Under the pieces are notes generated by a model. That model was not told where the DNA came from. It saw only the letters and a list, made by a program, of their open reading frames with translations, and made no database searches. The position numbers and the translations under genes were made by a program. Below are positions 33,019-41,930 of a stretch of 64,000 bases of DNA, piece after piece. Numbering within the stretch: the first letter of the stretch is position 1; every line of letters starts with the position of its first letter. Source of the stretch: Acidilobus sp. 7A (lineage in GTDB: Archaea > Thermoproteota > Thermoprotei_A > Sulfolobales > Acidilobaceae); the NCBI RefSeq assembly GCF_003431325.1, contig NZ_CP010515.1, positions 1-64,000 on the forward strand, written 5' to 3'.

Positions 33019-34339
33019 ACTTCCACCTCGCCCACGCCCCACGGGCTATCGGCGTAGGCTCATGGGCGGCCGTCGGGCCCAACGGCACGGGGCCCCCATC
33101 TATAGGAGTTAAAGCCCTCACGCGGCTTGGGGCATGGCCCCCATTGCCACCGAGGGCCCTTAAAAGGAGGTTGTAGCACGCAACCACGTCCCTGTGCCAG
33201 GTCTCGCCTCCCTTTGAGCATGTGCCGTGCCTGTCCTTACCGTAGACTATCTTAGCGCCGTGTATAGGGCACTTCCTTGAGGTGTTCTTAGGATTAACGT
33301 AAATCACTGGAACCCCGTACTCCCTCGCCTTCTCCTCAATGGCCCTCTGCACTCCTTTGAAAGCCGCCTGGAATATCCTGTGCCTGAGCTGGGGGTTCCT
33401 AATGCGCTCTATCATATGATTAGCTGGCTCCCTTCCAAGCCTCTCAAGTACTATGGCCGCCTGCCTCTTGGCGGCCTCCCTTACAATTAGCGCGGCCAGC
33501 TTCCACCTTATATCCCTCTTCAGAGCTTTCTCGTTGCTGCCCAGCCTCCTGAATATCCTCCTCGCTGGCCTGCTGCCCGGGCCGTAGACCCTGTCATATT
33601 TCTCCTGGACGCTCTTCCTCCTGTAATAATAACCCAGGGTCACCCTGCTCAGGCCAGTCTCAAAAAGGTAGACAATTCCGTCAATGAGGACTGCCTCAGC
33701 GTTCTCGTTAACGTCAACTGTGATGTAGTCCTTCGGCCTGTACACACTGACCTCCTTCCTGAACGTTAGGTAGAATATCAGCCTCCTCTCCCTGTGATCC
33801 AGCTTGACCTTTGCCTCCGAGGAGAGCCTCCAGCCCCTGTTAACGTACCTCAGGATGTGCCTGTTGATCTCAATGGAGACCCTGACCCTGCCCCTGTGGG
33901 TGGCCAGGCTCACCGACGTCAGCCCCTCGGCCCTCCACAAATGGTCGTCGAGCCATATGCTGACGCCCCTGACCTCGGGGTGGGGCTTCCTGGTCCTCCC
34001 CGTCCTCCTTAGCTTAAGGAACGAGTGGGACCTCTCTGCTGCGTCCTGGCAGGCGGTGTATGCGTAGTGTGAGGGAAGCTGAGGGTAGAGTGACCTCACC
34101 TCGCGGTACCTCTCAGCCTTTAGCCTGGTGAACTTAGTTATGTTATTGTCAACGGCATATAGGACTAGCTGCTCGACCATGTTCCTGTACATGCCCTCAA
34201 GCTCAACAAATACCTTGAAGGTCCTCCTGGGCAGCTGCTCAGACCTCACGGTAACCGTCCTTGTAACTTCACTTGCTCCTCTCTGCTCCTCATCGGCCCC
34301 CTCATCTACTGCCAGCCTGGCTATGTTAGCCCTGTACAC
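32972..34339 (-). CDS. tnpB: TnpB RNA-guided nuclease, second type (OrfB)
   Basis: About 455 residues. RuvC motifs: YITVDVNENAEAV (Asp), IVLERLGREPAN (Glu) and TWHRDVVACYNLL (Asp). The zinc site is unusual, KCPIHGAKI...GTCSKGGE, with a His and an incomplete last pair. It belongs to a different subgroup from the tnpB at 7856. The GTG at 34339 is preceded by GGAGGTG; the longer TTG 34363 start is possible. It overlaps the stop of the ribbon-helix-helix gene by 14 nt. The long Gly/Pro/His tail is encoded by the right-end region. No TnpA partner. Confidence 0.9.
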   Translation of the reverse strand: MYRANIARLAVDEGADEEQRGASEVTRTVTVRSEQLPRRTFKVFVELEGMYRNMVEQLVLYAVDNNITKFTRLKAERYREVRSLYPQLPSHYAYTACQDAAERSHSFLKLRRTGRTRKPHPEVRGVSIWLDDHLWRAEGLTSVSLATHRGRVRVSIEINRHILRYVNRGWRLSSEAKVKLDHRERRLIFYLTFRKEVSVYRPKDYITVDVNENAEAVLIDGIVYLFETGLSRVTLGYYYRRKSVQEKYDRVYGPGSRPARRIFRRLGSNEKALKRDIRWKLAALIVREAAKRQAAIVLERLGREPANHMIERIRNPQLRHRIFQAAFKGVQRAIEEKAREYGVPVIYVNPKNTSRKCPIHGAKIVYGKDRHGTCSKGGETWHRDVVACYNLLLRALGGNGGHAPSRVRALTPIDGGPVPLGPTAAHEPTPIARGAWARWKSLGATNKHKQMRTNT

Positions 34340-34469
34340 CCTTACACCTCCTGTACTCCTCAATTAGCCTGGTTATCACGTCGTCGTAGGTCTCCCTGGG
34401 GTGAACCTTCAGCCTGTTCAGCTCCTCCTTGGTCTCCCTCCTGACCCTGATGGGCTCGGTGACAGGCAC
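34326..34469 (-). CDS. 47-residue ribbon-helix-helix protein overlapping tnpB
   Basis: A small protein starting at GTG. It reads EPIRVRRETKEELNRLKVHP then RETYDDVITRLIEEYRR. This is the ribbon-helix-helix pattern of archaeal antitoxin-like/DUF7557-type regulators: a beta strand, then two helices. The stop lies inside tnpB, so translation is coupled. A DNA-binding partner in front of tnpB could repress the operon. No toxin gene of the VapC type follows. The role is inferred from position. Confidence 0.65.
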   Translation of the reverse strand: MPVTEPIRVRRETKEELNRLKVHPRETYDDVITRLIEEYRRCKGVQG

Positions 34470-34511
34470 CCTCGCACCAACTACAGAAGTAGCAAACAGT
34501 AGCTTAAAAGC

Positions 34512-34545
34512 CTTGCCCCGCCCTGAAGGATGGGGAGGAGGCCAG
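34512..34545 (+). repeat. Solitary TnpB right-end hairpin (family A)
   Basis: TTGCCCCGCCCTGAAGGATG followed by GGGAGGAGGCCAG matches the family A end (GGGAGGAGGTCAG) with one change. It lies just upstream of the ribbon-helix-helix/tnpB pair on the opposite strand. The gap 34546-34731 up to ilvC holds an AT-rich stretch (34625-34680) and nothing I can name. Confidence 0.55.
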
Positions 34546-34731
34546 CTAGCTAGGGCAGAATAACTGATGCCAGCCTTTGACAGGCCTCCCTAGGCCTCAG
34601 CAGCCTCTCCAAAGATGTTGACACTAATAATAAAACAAAATCAGAGCTCATAAACCTAATCATCAATCACCAGCAATGAAACAGCCTCCATGCTTTTCTA
34701 CTGCCGCGCTTTGCAATACTAGGGGTTTCGG

Positions 34732-35727
34732 GTGTCGGGCTCGGGTCTGGTCTTCTCAGCCGACCTTGCCCCCCTCAGGGACAAGGTCATAGCGGTCATA
34801 GGCTACGGGAACCAGGGCGAGGCCCAGGCCAAGGCGCTGAGGGACAGCGGGCTTAACGTCATAGTTGGCAACGCCAGGGACGAGTACAGGTCCAAGGCGG
34901 AGAGGGACGGGTTCAAGGTTTACGACATACCCGAGGCGGCCGCCAGAGCTGACGTCATAATGCTGCTCCTCCCTGACGAGGTTCAGCCCGGAGTCTTCAA
35001 GGACATAGAGTCGGCCGTCGGCAGCAGGGGCGTGGTCCTTGACTTCGCCAGCGGCTACAACGTCGCCTTCGGTCTCATAAGGCCGCCCAGCTCCTGGGAC
35101 GTGGTCATGGTGGCCCCGAGGATGATAGGGGCTGGCATACTTGAGCTTCACTCGAGGGGGAGAGGCTATCCGGTCCTGGTGGGAGTTGCGAACGACAGCA
35201 GCGGCCGCGCGTGGGACTACGCCCTTGCCATAGCCCAGGGCATAGGGGCCATAGGGAGGCCGGGCGGCGCGGCCGTCAAGGTCACCTTCAAGCAGGAGGC
35301 GCTCATAGACCTCCTCGACGAGCACACTAACTGGCCGCTCATACTGGCCAGCTTCATGGCCTTCTTCGACGTGGCCACAGAGGAGTACGGGGTGCCGCCG
35401 GAGGCCGTGCTGCTGGAGATGTACGCCTCAGGCGAGATGGCCGAGGTCGCGTCGCAGATGGCCACCATGGGCGCCTTCGAGCAGCTCAGGCTTCACTCGA
35501 CCACGAGCCAGTACGGCCAGCTCAGCAGGGCCTTCAGGTTCTACGGGGAGGTGAGGAGAATAGTTGAGGACGAGGCCAGGCAGATATGGCTCGGCGACTT
35601 TGCCAGGGAGTGGGCCCTTGAGCAGCTCGCCGGGAGGCCTAAGTTCCAGGCCCTCTGGGAGGCGGCCAGGAGCTTAACCATGGCGAGGGCCGAGGAGGGG
35701 CTGTTCAGGGCCCTCAGCAGGAGGTAG
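34732..35727 (+). CDS. ilvC: Ketol-acid reductoisomerase IlvC
   Basis: 331 residues. It converts acetolactate to dihydroxyisovalerate in valine/leucine synthesis. The NAD(P) motif is IGYGNQGEAQAKALRDSG and the specificity loop is VGNARDEYRSKAERDG, with acidic DE where NADPH enzymes often have Ser/Arg. Metal residues are in LIDLLDEHTNW and the following helices. The length is that of class I enzymes. No other branched-chain genes are adjacent. GTG start. The cofactor preference (NADH or NADPH) cannot be decided from the loop alone. Confidence 0.93.
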   Translation: MSGSGLVFSADLAPLRDKVIAVIGYGNQGEAQAKALRDSGLNVIVGNARDEYRSKAERDGFKVYDIPEAAARADVIMLLLPDEVQPGVFKDIESAVGSRGVVLDFASGYNVAFGLIRPPSSWDVVMVAPRMIGAGILELHSRGRGYPVLVGVANDSSGRAWDYALAIAQGIGAIGRPGGAAVKVTFKQEALIDLLDEHTNWPLILASFMAFFDVATEEYGVPPEAVLLEMYASGEMAEVASQMATMGAFEQLRLHSTTSQYGQLSRAFRFYGEVRRIVEDEARQIWLGDFAREWALEQLAGRPKFQALWEAARSLTMARAEEGLFRALSRR

Positions 35728-36804
35728 TCACCTGCTTACCTTGGACTCAACCTCTGACACGAGCTCAGCTATGTCTGGCCTCTCAAAGAGCTTCCTGGGG
35801 GCCTCCAGCAGGGTGTTGAGGGCATCCGCCACCGCCTCCTTCAGGTCAAGCGGGTGCAGCCTGCCCTCAACATAGGCCCTCTCAAGCTCAGCGTAGCTGG
35901 CGAAGTCGACGGGGCCGCCGTACTTCGTCGGCCTCTCGACGTGGAGCACGAAGCCTGGCCTCGAGAAGAGTATGTACTTGGCTATCTCAATGACGGGGTT
36001 CAGCTCGACCTGCCTCGGTGGGCAGTAGGCCGCCCTTATCTTAGCCCTGACCTGCTCTGGGCTGTCGTTGAGAAATATGGCTGAGGAGGCCTTCGACTTC
36101 GACATCTTGAAGGCAGCCGCCTGCTCGTCGCTCTCGGCGTTGTCCATCCTCTTGCCCCCCTCGAGGCCGGTGAGTATTGGCGTGTGGATGGCTATGACCT
36201 TCTTTTTGCCGAGCCTCTCAGCCACCTCCCTCTGAAGCACGTGGGCCTTCCTCTGGTCCAGGCCCCCGAGTGCTATGTCAAGGTCCATGTAAATTATGTC
36301 AGAGACCTGCATGGCTGGGTAGACTAGCTTTGAGGAGTCCAGCTCTGCCTCGTCCACTGTTCTGCCCATTATAGTCAGGGCCCTCTTCATCCTGGCAAGG
36401 CTTGTCATCTTCATGACCTTGAGCACAAGGGCCCAGTAGTCCTTGTCCGAGGCCATGCTCTCGGCGTCCACGAAGTTTACCCTCTCAACCGGGACCCCGA
36501 GGGACCTCATAATCTCCCTGAAGAGCACCGCGGCCCTCCTTATGAGCTCCACGTTGCCCCCGAGCTTGTCGTTTATCATGGCGTGCCACGTGGCCTCAAG
36601 AACGTTGAACTCGACGCCCGCCTCCACCAGGTCCTTCACCTTGAACATCCATATAAGGTGCCCTATGTGGGCCAGGCCGCTGGGCTCGTAGCCTATGTAA
36701 CCCTTCAACTTGACGCCGGAGTTCACCTTCTCCCTGAGCTCGTCGTAGGTTATTACCTCGACCAGGTTCCTAGTTATCAGCGAGAGCCTCTCCTCCACGT
36801 CCAA
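35728..36804 (-). CDS. tyrS: Tyrosyl-tRNA synthetase
   Basis: 358 residues, class I aminoacyl-tRNA synthetase. YIGYEPSGLAHIGH contains the HIGH motif and FKMSKSKAS the KMSKS loop. YPAMQVSDIIYMDLDIALGG, followed by DQRKAHV, is the tyrosine-recognition region typical of archaeal/eukaryotic TyrRS. The length fits the short archaeal form. TTG start. It ends back-to-back with ilvC on the other strand with no gap. Confidence 0.95.
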   Translation of the reverse strand: MDVEERLSLITRNLVEVITYDELREKVNSGVKLKGYIGYEPSGLAHIGHLIWMFKVKDLVEAGVEFNVLEATWHAMINDKLGGNVELIRRAAVLFREIMRSLGVPVERVNFVDAESMASDKDYWALVLKVMKMTSLARMKRALTIMGRTVDEAELDSSKLVYPAMQVSDIIYMDLDIALGGLDQRKAHVLQREVAERLGKKKVIAIHTPILTGLEGGKRMDNAESDEQAAAFKMSKSKASSAIFLNDSPEQVRAKIRAAYCPPRQVELNPVIEIAKYILFSRPGFVLHVERPTKYGGPVDFASYAELERAYVEGRLHPLDLKEAVADALNTLLEAPRKLFERPDIAELVSEVESKVSR

Positions 36805-36987
36805 GGTGATCCTATCATGCGCTTTTAGTGGGAAGCTAAAAAGCTTCGCAGCTTCGGCAGCGCAACGAGCGGCTCAGCAAAGGCCATTCTCCTCACTGCT
36901 CAGGGATAGCTGGCTCCTCATCGCCGACACCAGAGGCTATTGCCTGAACTTAAAACCTTAGGGTTCCTCGACCTGTGGGGGCTTAAC

Positions 36988-37782
36988 ATGAGGCTATGCG
37001 ACAAGGAGGCGTCCCAGCTGGGCCTGGGCACCTGGGGCATGGGAGGCGGCTACTGGGCCCCTGACTACAGCAGGGACGACTTCTACGTTAGCGCGATAAG
37101 GTACGCCTACGAGAGGGGAATAAGGGTCTTTGACACTGCAGAGATGTACGGCGGCGGCCACTCCGAGGAGCTGGTAGGCAGGGCCCTGGCTGACGTGGCT
37201 GACGATGTTATAATAGTAAGCAAGGTATGGCCAAACCACTTCCGCTACGACGACCTGATAAGGTCTGCGGAGGCCAGCAGGAGGAGGCTCGGCGTCAGGG
37301 CTATAGACCTCTACCTGCTCCACTGGCCGAGCAGTGAGGTGCCGCTCAGGGAGTCCATCAAGGCCCTTGAGGACCTCATAGACATGGGCGTTATAAGGTG
37401 CATGGGCGTCAGCAACTTCGACAGGCGGCTGCTCGAGGAGGCCATGGGGCTCGCTAGGAGGCACGAGGTGGTGGCTGACGAGGTGGAGTACAGCGTCTAC
37501 AACAAGTGGGCCGAGAGGGAACTGGTGCCTTTCGCCAGGGAGAGGGACGTGGCAATAATAGCTTACTCGCCCCTGGGCAGGGGTTCTATAGCCTCAGATG
37601 AAAGGCTCAGGAGGATCGGCGTGAAGTACGGCAAGACGTCTGTGCAGGTGGCCCTCAACTACCTTCTTAGGAGCTCAATACCTATACCTAAGGCCTCGAG
37701 GAAGGAGCACATAGATGAGATACTCGGGGCCGTTGGGTGGAGCCTGAGCGAGGAGGACTATAACTACCTCAGGTCCCTTTGA
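36988..37782 (+). CDS. Aldo/keto reductase
   Basis: 264 residues, TIM-barrel aldo/keto reductase. Catalytic residues: Asp in FDTAEMYGGGHSEEL, Tyr in EMY, Lys in IIVSKVWPNHF and His in LYLLHWPSSE. The NADP-binding C-terminal part is SIPIPKASRKEHIDE. The frame extends to TTG 36940, but a TATA-like CTTAAAACC at 36949-36957 places the transcript start near 36980, so ATG 36988 is preferred. Substrate unknown. A short tail of coding-like sequence follows (about 37832-37880) without a start. Confidence 0.88.
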   Translation: MRLCDKEASQLGLGTWGMGGGYWAPDYSRDDFYVSAIRYAYERGIRVFDTAEMYGGGHSEELVGRALADVADDVIIVSKVWPNHFRYDDLIRSAEASRRRLGVRAIDLYLLHWPSSEVPLRESIKALEDLIDMGVIRCMGVSNFDRRLLEEAMGLARRHEVVADEVEYSVYNKWAERELVPFARERDVAIIAYSPLGRGSIASDERLRRIGVKYGKTSVQVALNYLLRSSIPIPKASRKEHIDEILGAVGWSLSEEDYNYLRSL

Positions 37783-37881
37783 CGGTGTAGTCTTCGTCAG
37801 GAAGCTGCTCAGGACGAGGAGCGGGGAAGATAATAGAGCAGGTCAGGGAGGAGCTCAAGAGGGCCGTGCAGGGCCCTTAGC

Positions 37882-38280
37882 TCACTTGATGACCAGCGCC
37901 GGTATCACAAATATGGCCAGCATTAGGTTCATGAAGACAATAGCAGTGATGACGGTGTAGAGCCAGTTCCTCTCGTAGGCGAACTGTGCTATCCCTATGG
38001 CCACCCTCAGCACTGGCGTGGCCATGAGGACTATGAGGCCTATCAGAACGAAGGCCAGGCCGTTGAGGCTGCTCACGCTCCTCATATTTATGTAGCTCAC
38101 GGGCAGTATAGAGGTGTTAACCGGGGATCTTGAAATGACCAGGTCCCTGAAGCTGTAGGCGCCCGCGCCGTGGTGTATGTATATCAGAGCCACGCCGAAG
38201 ATTATGAAGGCTGCCGAGATCAGGACCCCTATCCTGAGGGCCCACCCAATTATGTCCTCGAAGCTTACATTCCTTGCCAT
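37882..38280 (-). CDS. DUF1634 membrane protein next to TauE
   Basis: 132 residues with three transmembrane helices (about 12-35, 70-92, 105-128). The order matches DUF1634: WALRIGVLISAAFIIFGVAL at the start, then LNGLAFVLIGLIVLMATPVLRVA. DUF1634 genes typically sit directly downstream of TauE/SafE transporters, as here (11 nt gap). It may be an accessory subunit of the transporter. Confidence 0.8.
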   Translation of the reverse strand: MARNVSFEDIIGWALRIGVLISAAFIIFGVALIYIHHGAGAYSFRDLVISRSPVNTSILPVSYINMRSVSSLNGLAFVLIGLIVLMATPVLRVAIGIAQFAYERNWLYTVITAIVFMNLMLAIFVIPALVIK

Positions 38281-38291
38281 TGGCGGTCACC

Positions 38292-39167
38292 TCAGTGGAT
38301 CACTCCTAACCCCCTCAGCACCATCTCAACTCCTAGGAAGGCCAGTATTGCAGTGAATAAGTACCTTATAGACTTGCTGGTCATCTTTGGCAGTACCTTA
38401 GAGGCCGACATGGAGCCTAGAAGGACGCCGAGGGCCGTGAAGCCAGCAAGTATGGGCTGTATGAGGCCGTAGGCCCAGTATATGGCGCTTCCCGTGGCCG
38501 CCGTGACCCCTATCATAAAGTTGCTGGTAGTCGTGCTGACCTTCATGGGGAGGTTCATGGCCCAGTCCATGCCCAGGACCTTGAGGGCCCCGCTGCCTAT
38601 CCCCAGGAGGCCAGATATGAAGCCTGCGAAGAACATTACTATCTCGCCCAGCCACCAGCGGACGCCGTAGTACTTGACCTCCTGCTTCAGGGCCTCGTCG
38701 TAGTACTCCCCGTGGAGCTGAAAAACCCTCGTAGTCCAGTCGGGCTTCATGGGCTGGGGGAGCTCGAACTTAGACCTCTCAAGCTGGAAATATATCTGGC
38801 TGAGGAGCACCACGCCGAACGCTATATAAATTATGTACTCAAGGTGGTGGGCGTAGATTAGGGCCGCCGTCAGCGACCCGACTATCGAGCCCGTAGTGGT
38901 GGCTATCTCGAGGCCCATGCCTATCCTGACGTTCGTTATTCTGTCCCTGATGTACGCGCTCGCTGAGCCGCTGGAGGTGGCTATAGTAGATATCAGGCTC
39001 GCCCCCGTGGCGTATGCTATGGGAATTCCAAGGAAGAGCGTGTAGAGGGGCACCAGGAACGTGCCGCCGCCGAGCCCCACCAGCGCTCCAAGGAAGCCCG
39101 ATATTATACTTACAGCGACGACCAGGGCAAAGAACACGTCAATCGGCACATTCAGCAACCCCTGCAC
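38292..39167 (-). CDS. TauE/SafE-family anion (sulfite/organosulfur) exporter
   Basis: About 291 residues with seven to eight membrane helices. The two TauE repeats are visible: FLGALVGLGGGTFLVPLYTL (about residues 30-49) and FISGLLGIGSGALKVLGMDW. An inserted soluble loop (QLERSKFELPQPMKPDW...HGEYYDEALKQEVKYYGVRW) lies in the middle. Members export sulfite, sulfoacetate or similar anions. The open frame begins at 39242, but a TATA-like TTTTTTAATTAA near 39195 indicates a start at GTG 39167, TTG 39158 or GTG 39149. Confidence 0.85.
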   Translation of the reverse strand: MQGLLNVPIDVFFALVVAVSIISGFLGALVGLGGGTFLVPLYTLFLGIPIAYATGASLISTIATSSGSASAYIRDRITNVRIGMGLEIATTTGSIVGSLTAALIYAHHLEYIIYIAFGVVLLSQIYFQLERSKFELPQPMKPDWTTRVFQLHGEYYDEALKQEVKYYGVRWWLGEIVMFFAGFISGLLGIGSGALKVLGMDWAMNLPMKVSTTTSNFMIGVTAATGSAIYWAYGLIQPILAGFTALGVLLGSMSASKVLPKMTSKSIRYLFTAILAFLGVEMVLRGLGVIH

Positions 39168-39331
39168 CCGGCCTAGGGTCTCTAAGATCTTAATTAAAAA
39201 ATTTTCAGTGACCCTGTAACGTTTCAGCTTAATTATTGACATCTCAGTTTAGAGATTTACGGGTGGCAGCTGGCGTTCATAACACTTATACCTTAATTAT
39301 TTTGCTGTTAACCCAACCCCAGGGGCATCGA

Positions 39332-40060
39332 TTGGAGGAGCCTGAAGCGTTCTCCTACAGGGCAGTAGCGATAAGGGTAGCGGGCGAGATAGCCCTCAGC
39401 AGCTCGCCGGGGGCGGCGCTCAGGAAGTGGAGGGAGTACTTCGGCTTGAGCCAGCAGGACGTGGCCAAGGTCATGAGCGTCTCCCCGAGCGTGCTGAGCG
39501 ACTACGAGAAGGGCCGCAGGACCCCTGGGGCGGGCTTCATAAGGAGGTTCGTCATGGCCCTCCTAAGGGCTGACGCCGAGAGGGGCTCCAAGAGGGCCGA
39601 GAACCTGATCAGGGCCCTCGGCATACCAACGACTGGAGTAATAGACATGCAGGAGTTCAGCGAGCCCCTAACGCTTGAGGACATAATAATAACAGTTGAT
39701 GGCATACTTCTCTACCACGACTACCCAAAGGGGGTCATGGTCTACGGCTACACGGTGGTGGACAGCATAAAGGCAATAACTGAGCTCACCAGCATGCAGT
39801 TCTACGCGATGCTGGGCTCGGTGCCTGAGAGGGTCATAGTCTTCACTAAGGTCACAGCGGGCAGGAGCCCCATGGTGGCCGTGAGGGTCTCCCTGGTGAA
39901 GCCGAGCGTCGTGGTGCTACACGGCCCCAGGGAGCACATGGACAGCCTCTCAATAGAGCTGGCCAGGCTGGACAGGGTGCCCCTCGTGCTCAGCACCCTG
40001 GGCAGCGTCGAGGAGCTCGTGAGGAGGCTGAGGGGGAGGGTGAGCGGCAGGGGCCTATGA
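39332..40060 (+). CDS. HTH (XRE-type) transcription regulator
   Basis: About 242 residues. An N-terminal helix-turn-helix (LRKWREYFGLSQQDVAKVMS followed by VSPSVLSDYEKGRRTPG) is joined to a C-terminal archaeal domain with EPLTLEDIIITVDGILLYHD, then YPKGVMVYGYTVVDSIKAI. This is the layout of the archaeal HTH family found near many crenarchaeal housekeeping genes. TTG 39332 is preferred to 39236 because of the TATA-like CTTAATTATT at 39292-39301. It overlaps the NAC gene by 6 nt at the 3' end. Target unknown. Confidence 0.8.
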   Translation: MEEPEAFSYRAVAIRVAGEIALSSSPGAALRKWREYFGLSQQDVAKVMSVSPSVLSDYEKGRRTPGAGFIRRFVMALLRADAERGSKRAENLIRALGIPTTGVIDMQEFSEPLTLEDIIITVDGILLYHDYPKGVMVYGYTVVDSIKAITELTSMQFYAMLGSVPERVIVFTKVTAGRSPMVAVRVSLVKPSVVVLHGPREHMDSLSIELARLDRVPLVLSTLGSVEELVRRLRGRVSGRGL

Positions 40061-40405
40061 GCCCTTAAGCTTAAGTATGGCCTCCGCTATGTCGCCGTTG
40101 GCCTCTATGAGGGCCCTCCTGGCGGTCTCCACGTCAACCCCCGCCTGCTCGGCGACCAGCTTCACGTCCTCCTCGCTCACCTGGGGCTGCTGGGCCGCCG
40201 CCTGCTGCTTCACCTCCCTCGGCTCCCCGACGACATATATCATGGTGGGCTGTCCCCTGCCCCTGACTATTATGACCTGGGGTGAGTCAACGACGTACCG
40301 GGAGTCCTTTGCCTCAATGGTGACCCTGGTGGCCTCCAGCTCCTCGGCCTCAATGCCCATCCTCTTGAGCATCCTCCTGAGCTCCCTTGGGTTTACCCCC
40401 ATCAA
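40055..40405 (-). CDS. nac: Nascent polypeptide-associated complex protein
   Basis: 116 residues. NAC domain: NPRELRRMLKRMGIEAEELE, then VVDSPQVIIVRGRGQPTMIY. A Gln/Ala linker and a C-terminal UBA domain follow (EDVKLVAEQAGVDVETARRA). Archaeal NAC forms a homodimer at the ribosome exit tunnel. The length is normal. A TATA-like TTAAGCGATAC is present upstream on the minus strand (about 40432-40442). Confidence 0.94.
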   Translation of the reverse strand: MMGVNPRELRRMLKRMGIEAEELEATRVTIEAKDSRYVVDSPQVIIVRGRGQPTMIYVVGEPREVKQQAAAQQPQVSEEDVKLVAEQAGVDVETARRALIEANGDIAEAILKLKGS

Positions 40406-40494
40406 GCTCCGCGCCCACTCTACAAGTAAGTATCGCTTAATATAGCCTTCTAGCAGACACAGCTGTGGGGCAAAGCAGAAAGGTCAGATGGAAG

Positions 40495-41784
40495 ATGAGC
40501 AGCGAGAGCTCAGGTAAGCCTAAGGTTAAGATCCTTGGGAGCGGCAGGGAGGTAGGAAGGGCAGCCATAGGGGTTGAGTACAAGGGGCGGACGGTGCTCC
40601 TGGACTACGGGGTCAACTTCGACGAGAACGAGCAGCCCATATACCCGCTGCACGTCAGGCCGAAGGACGTGGAGGCTCTTCTCCTGACGCACAGCCACCT
40701 CGATCACATAGGGGCAGCCCCGGCCCTCTTCATCTCAGTGAAGCCGAGGCTCCTGGCGACCCCCCTGACCCTTGACGTCACAAGACTGCTGCTCTACGAC
40801 ATGATAAAGCTTAATGGCCCGAACCTCATATTTGACAACAGCACCGTGGATGACATGCTTGGCGTTGCGGAGAGCGTGGATTATGAGAGGTCTGTGGAGC
40901 TGGGGGACTTCACGCTGACGCTCATGTCAAGCGGTCACATACCTGGGTCAGCCTCTGCCCTGGTCGACGTGAACGGCACCAGGGTCCTCTACACCAGCGA
41001 CATGAACAACATAGAGACCAAGCTGATGAGCCCCCACAGGCTCGCCGGCGTCAAGGCTGACGTTGTCATAATAGAGTCCACGTACTCCACGGTGACCCAC
41101 CCTGAGAGGTCTGTCACGGAGAGGGAGTTCTACGAGTCGGTCGAGGACGTCGTTAAGAGGGGGGGCACCGTCCTCGTCCCGGCCTTCAGCGTGGCCAGGG
41201 GGCAGGAGATTATGTGCCTTCTCGAGGAGAGGGGCTTCGGCTGGCCCGTCTGGATAGACGGCATGATAAGGTCCATCACCGACCTCTACCTGGCGCACAG
41301 CAGCTTCATCAGGGACCCAAGGCTCCTGGCGAGGGCCTCGGAGGAGCAGAACCTGGTCAAGGGCTGGGGCGACCGCAAGAAGGCGCTTAAGAAGCCTGGA
41401 GTCATAATTTCAAGCGCAGGCATGTTAAAGGGAGGGCCAGCCCTCTACTACTACTCAAGGATAGTCCAGAACGACAAGGACGCGGTGTTCCTAGTGAGCT
41501 ACCAGGCCCCAGGGACCCCTGGGAGGCAGGCGCTCGAGGAGGGCGTGTTCTTTGACGGGGAGAGGAAGCTGCCGGTCAAGGCAAGGCTCCAGCTCTTCGA
41601 CTTCTCAAGCCACGCCGACTGGAGGGGGGTCATGCAGACGCTGAGGTCCATAAGCGGCGTCAGGAAGGTGATACTGGTCCACGGGGAGCCGCAGGGGCAG
41701 ATGGAGCTGGCCTCCAAGATAAGGGACGAGCTCAGCCTTGAGGTCATGATTCCTCAGAACGGCGACGACATAGAGCTGGGCTGA
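40495..41784 (+). CDS. Metallo-beta-lactamase / beta-CASP ribonuclease (CPSF-like)
   Basis: About 430 residues. Metal motifs: LLTHSHLDHIGAAPALF (HxHxDH), MSSGHIPGSASA (His) and VLYTSDMNN (Asp). The beta-CASP motifs are VVIIESTYS (A), LVPAFSVARGQE (B-like) and FDFSSHADW (C, His). It has no N-terminal KH domains, so it matches the short aCPSF2-like group of mRNA 3'-end/turnover nucleases. GTG 40465, next to the TATA-like CTTAATATA (40435-40443), could be the start in place of ATG 40495. Metal residues look intact. Confidence 0.9.
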   Translation: MSSESSGKPKVKILGSGREVGRAAIGVEYKGRTVLLDYGVNFDENEQPIYPLHVRPKDVEALLLTHSHLDHIGAAPALFISVKPRLLATPLTLDVTRLLLYDMIKLNGPNLIFDNSTVDDMLGVAESVDYERSVELGDFTLTLMSSGHIPGSASALVDVNGTRVLYTSDMNNIETKLMSPHRLAGVKADVVIIESTYSTVTHPERSVTEREFYESVEDVVKRGGTVLVPAFSVARGQEIMCLLEERGFGWPVWIDGMIRSITDLYLAHSSFIRDPRLLARASEEQNLVKGWGDRKKALKKPGVIISSAGMLKGGPALYYYSRIVQNDKDAVFLVSYQAPGTPGRQALEEGVFFDGERKLPVKARLQLFDFSSHADWRGVMQTLRSISGVRKVILVHGEPQGQMELASKIRDELSLEVMIPQNGDDIELG

Positions 41785-41813
41785 GCGTTTTAAAGCCCGC
41801 GCGCCCTCCCTAC

Positions 41814-41878
41814 GCTTGATGAGGAATTTGCCGAGTGCTGAGCCTAACGGCTGTGAGGAGAGGGAACCTCGCCTGAGG
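41814..41878 (+). ncRNA. Candidate C/D-box sRNA (23S rRNA methylation guide)
   Basis: Boxes in order: C TTGATGA (41816-41822), D' CTGA (41838-41841), C' TGTGAGG (41852-41858), D CTGA (41873-41876). Spacing is about 15 nt and 14 nt to the D boxes. A TATA-like TTTTAAA (41788-41794) lies ~26 nt upstream. The guide before D' (AATTTGCCGAGT) is complementary to ACTCGGCAAATT, which I recall as a conserved archaeal 23S rRNA segment; the rRNA sequence should be checked. Box C deviates by one base from RTGATGA. Confidence 0.6.
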
Positions 41879-41930
41879 CGCTTAGGCCTTCCCTGAGTTC
41901 AATGAGGATGTGCCCTGAGCGCCTGCGACC

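Noticed and set aside
41819-41896. Small ORF starting at ATG 41819
   Set aside because: The 25-codon frame overlaps the C/D-box pattern exactly; box spacing and promoter position favour an RNA.
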